DNA of 64,000 bases. Origin: Chrysomallon squamiferum. Lineage: Eukaryota > Mollusca > Gastropoda > Neomphalida > Peltospiridae. A program made the position numbers and the translations under genes. The DNA lies in assembly GCA_012295275.1 (NCBI GenBank), contig CM022670.1:35577801-35641800 (forward strand). Direction: 5' to 3'. Shown in pieces: positions 54,368 to 64,000 of this stretch (position 1 is its first letter; each line of letters starts with the position of its first letter). The notes under the pieces were generated by a model. The model saw only the letters and a program-made list of their open reading frames with translations. It made no database searches and was not told the origin of the DNA.

Positions 54368-57300
54368 CATTATTATTATTATTATTATGAATTGATAAAC
54401 TGATCAGAGTAAACGTGTACAATGGATATATACTACATTGAGGCTAATGAGGCAAAATGCCTCATACCAAAATTGACAGGTTTATTTTATATATATTTTT
54501 TTATTATATTTTACTTTAAAAATATAAAATATAAATCTCTATTTCGATAGAAACGATATCCACTTAATGAATTTGTTTTTGTCTTTGGTTACTGTTTGAA
54601 GACAACTGACATCATTGCAATGAAAGACATAACTGACTCGGCGATTAAATGTTTTTGCCTCATTTCAGAAAGAGTCCAGTTACGGCCATGGTGGTTTATT
54701 ACTTTTATACAACTACATATTTCATGTAAATGAATTGAATCTCCATTCATATATTTTTTCATAAACATTTATCATCACCGATCTCACTTTATTAATTTTT
54801 CAGTCAGTATTTGTATTTTCCGTTCTGCTAAGTAAATAATTAAGTTAATGATTTTTTTTTTTTTTTTTTTAATAATGATGTAAATTTTGATTTTCTGATC
54901 TTTAAAGCTTATTTCACTTATTTATTTCTTACTTTCAAGGAACATGAAGGTGAATATTATCACTGTGAGCCAATTCCCTTCTTTGAACTGGGCAGCTGTC
55001 ATTACCATTACTATGTTGTCAACATCAGAATACCAACTAAAAGAGGTGCCAATGTCAATGTTGGAAAAATAGACGATGTTCATATAATTGTAAGCAGCAA
55101 AATTCTATTTCAGAAATAAATATTACATCTTTAGTTTAAATACATAACTGCATCTTATAATTTAGTTTTCTAATGCTGCTTTTGACAGCTGTTTGGAATA
55201 TATATATTTTAAAAAAGAACATACAAAATGACAGAAAGAAAACTTTTCTTTTGTTTCAAAATATGAATGAAAAACATATTATTTTTTTTAAATTGTTTCT
55301 TTTGAAGTATGTAAACTAAAAAATAATTTCTTTGTTATTTTATAGAAATACATGTCTATGATGAATCCCAGCAGTTTGAATAATATGTATATATTGATTT
55401 GGGTTGAAGAGGTTCATGAAATGGGATTTTGTAATACTATAAAAAACCAAAAATAACCATTTGTCATAAAAATAAAACCAGTACTAATTTTTTAAGTTTC
55501 CTTGAAGTTTGAATTCTGTAACATAAAAAAATAATGATTTTGTATTTTTTCGTCACTTGTCCTTAACATATAATTCAAAATAATAATAATAATAATAATT
55601 TGTCTTACTGATATTTATCAGGCTATTCACCAAAATGGAGGTTTCACAAGAGTTTGGTTTTCTATCAAGACTGTCCTTTTTCCATGTCTTCTTGCTGTGC
55701 TTATTTGGTTTTGGAGACGAATCCAGTTGCTTAGTCGTCTGCCAAATCTTCTCGAAAGGTCTGAACCTATAAACACTTTTTTTAATTATTATTATTATTG
55801 TTATTTGTATTTATATTTGAAATATTATTTTGTTCATAATTTTTTTTTTTTTTTGAAACTTGCATATATTTCAGAATGTTGCTTATTAACTTATTAACTT
55901 ATAAAATCTAAATCAGTAGATGATTATATTTTAATTTCTTTGTTGAATTCTTTCTCGTTAGAATAGTTCAGTGGAGGAGGGGGGTTTTGTTTTATTTTTT
56001 ATGTTTTTTTAAAAGATCTGTTTATTCAAACTTCTGAAATTCTTAATGAAGTAATAATGTTTCAGTGGATTAAATTTTGTAAACAAATGTGTTCTTGAAT
56101 TGCATGAATTAAGTTAAATCTAGACTTCACTAATTTTTTTCAGAACTCTTTTTGCCCTAGGAATTGTCCTCAGCATTTTGAACTGTGAGTATTTGATAAA
56201 ACACCTTTTTAAATCCCTATTTGTTTTATTTTTTTTTTATTTTTAAAAACTGATTTGTGTTTTGTTTTTCATTTTTTTCATTCAGCATCCCTGATGTTAC
56301 AAAGTTAATCAAGTAAATTTCACTTAAAAACTAAAGCTAATAATGCAGTATATCCAACAGAAAAATTTCTGATTGGAATTGATTTCTGTTAAGATATTTT
56401 TTTTGAAACTGACAACATCTTGGCATAGAATATGAATAAGAGGGAAATGCTGTTTAATATCTTAATGGTTAATTTTGCATTGCAGGTCCATTAGAGTGGC
56501 TGACACTGTTTTTTGATATGCCCTACATGATGATGATTGGAGACATAAGGCAGGGAGCTTTCTATGCCATGTTACTCTCTTTCTGGATTATATTTGCTGG
56601 AGAGCATATGATGGTAGGTACAAAAGTGCCCCATAATCTAAAAGCATTAACTTATTCAGTTAACAATATGATCTTTATTTAATTTATTAAAATGTTAATA
56701 TATTTATATTTACTTATATTTTTAAACATACATGAAAGATAATTGATTTTTAGCTGTATTAATTGGATTCATTCCTGGGTTTTTTTGGTGTTTGATACAT
56801 GAATATTTTTGATATAACAGAAATTGATATATAATAGTTTTACTGGCTTTCACTTTAAGGACCAGGTAGAAAGAAACAAACTGGTAATGTACTGGAAGCA
56901 TCTTGGAGCTGTGGTGTTTGGTTGTCTCTGCCTCCTTGTCTTTGAGATCTGTGAAAGGTATGTTACTTAACAGTGCTCGCATGTCTCTTCTTTTTTTCTT
57001 TTCTGTTTTTATGCAAGAGAAATTTATATATTTAAAACAGAAATTTTATTTTTCAATTATTAATACTTTTAATAAAATTTATGATTGAATTACATTTTAA
57101 ATACGTTATTTTGTGAATCTTATTTGGCTTGTGTGTCTTTTTTCAGAGGAGTAAAGCTATCAAATCCATTCTACAGCATCTGGGTGACTGAAACAGGAAG
57201 GCATTTGGCTGTATCCTTTGGATTTTCAATTGATGTTGATAATATTTAGTTTAATTGTAATGCATAACATAAAAAAAAAAAAGAAGAAGATAAAAAAATA

Positions 57301-59068
57301 TTTCTAACATATTTCAATCCTAAAAAAAAATGTTATTTAATTCTGTGTATCGTTCCCATTGTTTTCATTGTCACAGTCCTTTTATAAGTATAAAAATTAC
57401 ATCCCTTGATTATTAGATACCATTATTTTCCATTATTATAACTGAGTATGGTAAAATGCTAACTGATGGGAATATCCTACATCTTCTCCTATAACCATTA
57501 ATTAACATCTAATAACAAATATAATATCCCTATAATGTGTTATAAACAAGCATGTTCTCATTTATTTTTACTTAACCATAATTCAGCTGGCCTTTATCAT
57601 TCTTGCTGGTATTGCAGCCTGTACCTACTTCATCTTCCTATGTTACATGATTTACAAAGTTTTCAAAAACATCAGCAGCAGAAGTTCAGCTCTACCCCAG
57701 ATGAGCAAAGTTCGCAGAAAATTCTACAAGGTTTATTTTATTTTTGTATAATATTGAGTCTTTTAGATCTGTTCATTTCATTTCATCATATTCTGACTTC
57801 TCTCTACTCAGTATACTGCAGTTTATTTGTTTCAACATACACACACACACATCAGTATCAAAATCTCTCAAAGGGAGATTGCAAATAATAATATTCTTAT
57901 CTATTTTGATATATAACAAGACAGAAATTTACATCTTCTTATAAAATGATAATTGCTCATAAAATATTTTACAGGATAATTAAAGCCTTATATTAACATG
58001 CTAATAATCATACTGCAGTCTTTACTTTTAACCTATTGATATAACAAATATAATTCTATTTTTGATCACAATACAATATTAATATGTTTATTCTCAGGGT
58101 CTGATCTTCCGATTCAAATTCCTCATGCTGACCACCCTCCTGTTTGCTGCCCTGACAGTGATCTTTTTCATCATTAGTCAGATCAGCGAGGGTCGCTGGA
58201 AGTGGCTGGACGAGGGGATCAGTCTGGAGTACTCCAGTGCTTTCCTCACAGGTCAGTGTATTTGTCCAACACTTTAAATAAATCAATAGAAGATGTGAAG
58301 GACTTGTTATTATTTTTAAAAATAAAGTGAGTAGAAAAACTGTAAAAATTAACATCATCTGTTGGACTATTACTGTTTGTTTTAATGAGGCATAAATGAT
58401 TTAACCAATATTTTTGTTGGTGGTGGTGGTGATGTTGGTGTTTTCTTTTTAAAGAAAATTTCAGTATTTCCTGTTCATGACAGTTATTTTTATTTATTTT
58501 CAGATTGACAACAAATAAAAATTATGATTTTAGTATAGTTAGTGATTTGTTATTTACTGTTTATTTACACACTTGTTTAGTTCTCATTTTAAATTTCTAC
58601 TTTACAGGGTGTATGGAATTTGGAATGTCTATGTCATTGCTCTGCTGTCCCTCTATGCTCCATCACACAAGACTGTTGCTGATACTGGTAAGTATAATTT
58701 AAGTTTTGAATATTATATATACATATATATATATATAGTTATTATGATATGAAGGATTTAATACAAGGCTGAATGTCGCTTATGTTTTGGATCTTGGATT
58801 GTAGGAAGACAGCATGAGAACAGAAGCTCAGTCTTTCAATTTTCAAAATTTTGGATAAAAGTCTTCATCTGCTATACAGTATTATCACCATTCAAGAATA
58901 TTCCACTGAATTATCTCTATAATTTATTTTGTGTGATAATGGGCAACTGATCTTATTATTGTTTCAGACTCTCCAAACACAAGTCAAGAAGAAGAAGTAC
59001 AATTGACAACAATTCCATCAGAAGGTTCAGCGATGACATCATATGTCACCAAAGCTGCAGCTGATTAA
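52624..59068 (+). CDS. WLS: Wntless (Wnt ligand secretion mediator)
   Basis: Exons 52624-52729, 53457-53744, 54109-54233, 54940-55089, 55622-55758, 56144-56184, 56486-56613, 56860-56957, 57147-57210, 57587-57730, 58098-58251, 58608-58687 and 58968-59068 give about 538 aa (human WLS 541). Wntless carries lipidated Wnt from Golgi to plasma membrane. It starts [20 protein letters not shown] with the first membrane helix. A luminal domain follows with [31 protein letters not shown] and [20 protein letters not shown]. Then come multi-pass segments with [33 protein letters not shown] and MIYKVFKNI, and the conserved [19 protein letters not shown]. The C-terminus [13 protein letters not shown] resembles the vertebrate EELQLTT tail. 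All junctions keep phase except exon 11 to 12, which is one nucleotide short (see findings). Confidence 0.95.
54304..54387. repeat. (ATT)n microsatellite in WLS intron 3
   Basis: A trinucleotide tract between WLS exons 3 and 4. Confidence 0.95.
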
Positions 59069-60795
59069 ATGATGACAGTTCAACCAGAGATTTCAGAGGT
59101 GATATGAGCAAAGCTATGTCTAACAGCAGAAAAATATCCAACAGTTACTTTCAGATAGTGCTGTTGACAAAAACATAAACTTAGTCATAAATGTAGTAGT
59201 TTATTGCTTCGTGTTTGTTAGCAATGCTGTTGTCTGCAAAGATCATTACTGTTTCTAGAATCCACAAACGCATTCAAAAGATGGATGCATTGCAGTATTG
59301 TTTTAGCAGCATGTTATAATACACAAACAGCTACATGCTTGAAACAAGGTTCACAATTAAATCAAATATACCTTACTACAGTAATGCAATATTTTCCACT
59401 TATTTTTAGTTTTTTCTTTAATTAATTATGTATCACTTTTATAATTTTTTTAATTTATATTTATTTTTATTTTTATTTTTATTTTTTTTTATACATTAAA
59501 AGTGATAATGTTCTGCTGGTCAGACTTCTGTTGTTGTTTCAGAAATCAAAACTCATTATAAGTGTGTCATAATTTGAAACCACAAAGGCTTCCCTGGTTT
59601 TATTTATATGATTGATAATTCTTTGGATCGATATATATTTAATCCTGAATAAAATTTATTTATAAAATTTATGTTTTTAATTTTAATTTTTTAATTTTAA
59701 TTCTTTTTTTAAATACATATTTTGCCATTTTGAATATTGAATATATGTTTTCTGTTATTAATAATAATAGCTTTTATAAAATATTTACACTGTAATATGA
59801 ATTTTAAAGATTGTTTTAACGTGGTTAAAAATGTTGTTTTATAAGGTTGTGGTAGATTATTGTGATCTAAACTTCTTTTTGTCAGTTTATAGTAAGTGTA
59901 TTTAGTTCTTGAAAAAGTCAGTGTTTATGTTGTCTGGCTTTATTTCTGTTGTTTTTTCCTATTGTCATAAGCAATATGTTAAATGTTACCACCATTTTTA
60001 CATTTATTTTCAAAGCTTATAATTACACCATGTTCATTTTCAATCGTTTCTAATTGTTAATAATAGTTTTGGACTAGATAGCTGTTGCCATTATACTGTT
60101 TCAAAATTGTAAGTCTTGAAATTTAATATCACTGATTAAGAGGAAATATCAAATTATATTTTAAAACAATTGAGAATTTTTTCTTCCTTAAATATTTGCT
60201 GTACTAGCAAAGTAAAAGTTCTATGCTGATTTATTTAAATAAATTAAAATAGAAAAATAGAAAGTAAACTGAAATTTTGGTCAAGTATTTTAAAATAATC
60301 ATTTTGCTGTCATAATCTGAAAAATATATATATATATATTTTTTTTTTTAAGCAGTAAAACAAATAGTCACTGTAACTGATAGTTCACTTATTACTTATT
60401 TTCAAATATCGCATCTTTTTGGGAACTAATAAAGTTAATTTATATGTATATCAAATCCAGTTTATAATATTGTTAATTCTTTTTCAGAATGAATTTATAA
60501 TGTATTTACCCTACTGTGTTGAACTGTCTTCCTTACTTACTGTTGTATATATTTTGTTTCACACAGATCTGCAGTTTGTTTTGCAACAGGAATTGTATTT
60601 ATATTCTGTGAAGTTTATGATGTCTGCAATTAAATATTTGTGTAATGTTTATAGAATTTTTACATTTATAGACCAAATAGTTTTTTATTGTTACCATATA
60701 CTCTTAAAGCATGTTTATACAGCTTTTGTGAAATACATACATTATTTTAAGCAATGTTTTAGTCAATAAAATAATTGTTCTGAAAATGTCTTTAT
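59069..60795 (+). other. Probable WLS 3' UTR
   Basis: AT-rich transcript end without competing genes. AATAAA hexamers at 59648-59653 and 60765-60770 suggest short and long polyadenylation forms. The 116-codon ORF at 60419-60769 is compositionally like the surrounding UTR. Confidence 0.55.
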
Positions 60796-62796
60796 GATTT
60801 TTTACAACTGAACATTTTTCATGAATATTTCTCATGCATTGAAGTACAATCTTTATTAACCAAATTTTTTAAATGTAACAATGCTTTTAAATATGTATAT
60901 ATAGTACATAGTGTTCTTAAATTAAAATGGCAGCCTTAGGAACTTACTGGATACAAAATATCACTCAAATGTTGGTTTCTTTTGTTGTTTTTTAAAAGTT
61001 TACTGCACAGCTGTCAGTGACTGTCAGTATATTTAACATAAATTTATTAGAACTTTGTCAAATTACTGTAACATAACCAATTAATTAAACTTCAGAGACA
61101 CATTGTATGAAAATGTAAGACGATAATTACACAATACTTCTTGAGGAAAGACAATAAGCAATCTTCTTGGCTCTGTTTGTAAATAAAACACTTGGTGAAA
61201 TTTGTGATGTATACAAATTAAAGTAAAACAAAGTACATAATCATAAAAAGTAGCTTTTTCTAGTTTCCAAATTTTAGGATTACAGACTGTGGGTCTGAGT
61301 TTAAAAGTTAAATCTAAATTATTAAGATCTGTTACATACTGAACAAGCAACATGTTTTAATAGTTAAAACTGGTAGGTGTTGGATTTACAAAAATATCCT
61401 GAATTCAGAAGTATTTTCTTTATTGTGAATACAGTTTGCAGAATGTACCTTGTTGTGTCATTTCCACAAATCATCCTCACGTTTGCTTTCTCAAATTTAA
61501 TCAAAAAAAAAACATTTTATAAAAAAAATTATCCAGCTTTATTCCAGAAAAGTCAGACAGTTCCTTTTGTAAAATTTAGAATAAACAGGAATTAAAATAT
61601 TTTTTGGCAGCTAATTTCTCAACAAATCCTTTTTAACATTTCATTTGGGTGTTTTTTTTTTTCATTATACTTTTAATCATTAACATTAACAAAATAAGTT
61701 AGCAGATAATAAAAATAATTTGGTCTGATAAAAAACTAGATGAGTAAAATACAGTAATAGTTTTATTCTAATTATATCTGATTAAATAAGCATAATGAGC
61801 CAGTTTTTCAAACAAAATAAAAAGTAAAATGAAGACACACAAATGTGTTACTTGGTTCTGCTACTCAGAAGATTATTACATACATAGACAACATGGTGGC
61901 CAAATTAACATATCCTTTCCTAGACAGATAAAACTCATCAATGTTTTCAATCTGTTGTCTAATACAGTATGTGAAAGCTACAAATTCACTGAAAAAAATA
62001 TATTTAACAATAGCACTAAATATGAAAATAATATATATTTATCACAAAAATTATTTAAAATATTTACTTACTCAGAAAATGTTTTAAGAATTAGCTATTA
62101 ATATTTTTTTCTGTATCTTATTCTTTCAGGGTTTTTTTAATTTTATACATTTAACTTTTTTTTTTATATATATATATATTAAATAAAAATTGATAAATAA
62201 ATAAAATTGTGGCCTTTGAACAATATTTGAAAACAGTCCAACATTTATTTTAAAATCAAATTTAAAAAAGAATAACTCACTTGTTACAGTAATTTTTAAC
62301 TTTTAGATGACAAAAGATACTAGAAATATGAAGGATTTTGTGTGCACCAAACACACAATCTCTTAATAATTGCAGTAACGTTACAATATTATACAATTCA
62401 GTATGATGCCACATCATTATGATCTTTTCAAAAACCCACCCTATCTTCAGATTAGCCTAGATTTGCCTCTGAAATAATTATTTAAGAAGAATTGGTAAAC
62501 ATTCCCAAATTTAAACAGAATTATTGTCTAAGAAATAAATACAATATAATAAATAAAAGCACAGAATTTTAAAGTCAAGTATACAAAAACATATACAGAT
62601 GTTCAATATTTGTTTTCTGTAGTAAAAGAGATTTTTTATTAAAAAAAAAAGACAATTTTTTTAAATATTATATTGGTATACATGTACCAGTGTATTATTA
62701 TATCATTTGGATTAAATTATGTCTAATTATTTCTGACATACATTTTTGTCTTTAATACTGATAGGTTGATGTTTATGCAATATCTTATCATTATTA

Positions 62797-62832
<36 letters not shown>

Positions 62833-63699
62833 TTTTTTAAATGTAAATATATAAAAATATGAAATTTTATGAACACTTTAAGGAATTAATTTCCATCTGA
62901 CATTAATATTAATTATTTAAAGGTTCTTAATAATTTTTAATTATTATTATTTTTTAAATTTCGTTTAAAATTGATTTTAGATTACCTGATTCAAATTACA
63001 ACAGAAAAAAAGAAAATTTAAAATTTACACCAATTTCAAACCACAATTGACATTGATTTCCAAAATTTGAAAATTACTGATAAATTTCTTAACATTATAA
63101 ATTTTAAGTATTAAAACTAAAATAATAATAATAATAAATGAAGTAAGTATCTTTTATTATTATATCCAAATTAGATTACAATAAATAAAGTATTTACTTC
63201 CAACAATTAATTACAAATATTAATAAAGTAAATAATAGAAAATATATATATCATTAATAAGTTTAGAATAGTTATGGTATTATTTACATCAGTTGTATTA
63301 GTTATAAAAGCACTGTTTGTAAATCTAATATACAAAATATTTAGGTAACAATATAAATATTATAAAAAAAATAATTTTTACTCTTTCAGTAGTAATCACA
63401 TTTCTCTATTATTCTATGATAACCATGTACAAACTCTTAAAATTTATTTACTTTGATTTTTAATTTATTCACTTTTTTATATAAACAAAAATCAGCTCAA
63501 AATCAGAGTAAATATATTTTAATATTCTTAAAGAAAAAGCCATAAAAAAGAATAATAGTAAATAAAATAAAAAATTGAATCATTATAATAAAACAATATG
63601 GCACTTGAACAATCATGAAAAACTAACTGATGTAGTCCTCCCTTCCTGTTAACATTTTTATAACACAATAACACTAAAATGTTAACAGTTCTTTTTCTT
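60796..63699. other. AT-rich intergenic or intronic DNA
   Basis: I see no exon with splice sites or a recognisable protein on either strand. Simple tracts include (TA)n at 62803-62827 and ATA repeats at 63121-63138. Small ORFs at 61081-61353 (-) and 61829-62101 (+) have no recognisable motif. Confidence 0.5.
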
Positions 63700-64000
63700 A
63701 CTTCAGCAAATTATTTTCATAATGGTTACAGCAAAATACTCCATAATTTTTAAATTTCAACAAACTACTCCATTCTTTTTTCTTCAGCAAACTTTCCAGT
63801 CTCTCTTTTTTCAGCAAAGTATTTCAGTTTGTTGTTTCAGAAAACTATACCAGGCTTTTTTTCTATGAGCAAACTATTTTCATCTGCTTTGTTTCAGCAA
63901 GCTATGTCCATTTGTTTTTTCAGAAAAATACATATATTTCAATCTTTTTTTCTTTCAGCAAACAGTTTTGATCAGTTTTGTTCCAGTAAGCTTTATCCAT
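63700..64000. repeat. Degenerate ~27-bp minisatellite at the right edge
   Basis: About ten imperfect units follow CAAACTATTTC-CATTTGT-TTTTTTCAG and run off the window. Unit boundaries are easy to see at the repeated TTTCAGCAAACT. Confidence 0.75.

Noticed and set aside
60419-60769. 116-codon ORF downstream of WLS
   Set aside because: AT-driven composition, inside the probable WLS 3' UTR and ending at its polyadenylation signal; no recognisable motif.
63700-64000. CRISPR-like array
   Set aside because: The units are contiguous and degenerate, without unique spacers, in a eukaryotic genome; it is a minisatellite.

Overview
This is an AT-rich, intron-rich animal genome segment. It is dense in (ATT)n, (GA)n, (TA)n and (TTG)n microsatellites and has one 200-N assembly gap (22585-22784). 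The gene content (vitellogenin with a C-terminal VWD domain, 2'-5'-oligoadenylate synthase, Wntless, SYCE2) fits an invertebrate metazoan. A lophotrochozoan such as a mollusc is my best guess, but the sequence does not fix the phylum.

Region 1 (1-46180) is an array of tail-to-tail pairs. Each pair is a 2'-5'-oligoadenylate synthase-like gene (OAS, + strand) followed by all or part of a vitellogenin gene (Vg, - strand). Four units can be traced. Unit 1 has the 3' end of an OAS gene (107-1435) and Vg exons 27-30 (2323-4183). Unit 2 is a decayed relic: an orphan Vg exon 3 (6502-6649), an OAS last exon (7528-7663) and a scrap of Vg exon 30 (8576-8680). Unit 3 has a complete OAS (10964-13836) and an intact Vg C-terminal half, exons 20-30 (14706-22292), which runs into the gap. 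Unit 4 has a complete OAS (23614-26216) and the only Vg with a promoter and N-terminal half (27069-46180). Copies of a roughly 0.9-kb dispersed repeat fill the space between units.

I resolved 30 Vg exons with consistent splice phases. Exons 1-19 of unit 4 joined to exons 20-30 of unit 3 make one open frame of 2421 codons: signal peptide, lipoprotein N-terminal domain, DUF1943-like sheet region, Thr/Pro/Ala-rich linker, a single 705-codon helical exon, VWD domain and Cys-rich tail. The C-terminal half physically next to exons 1-19 is broken by a 1-nt insertion, a 22-nt deletion and a nonsense codon. Either the unit-4 gene is a pseudogene, or the assembly is mis-joined here, or transcripts skip into unit 3.

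Region 2 (49837-59068) holds two divergent conserved single-copy genes: a SYCE2-like synaptonemal complex gene (- strand, 3 exons, 180 aa) and Wntless (+ strand, 13 exons, about 538 aa, with one apparently missing G at the exon 12 acceptor). The rest (46231-49714, 60791-64000) is AT- and T/G-rich intergenic DNA, with a degenerate minisatellite at the right edge.
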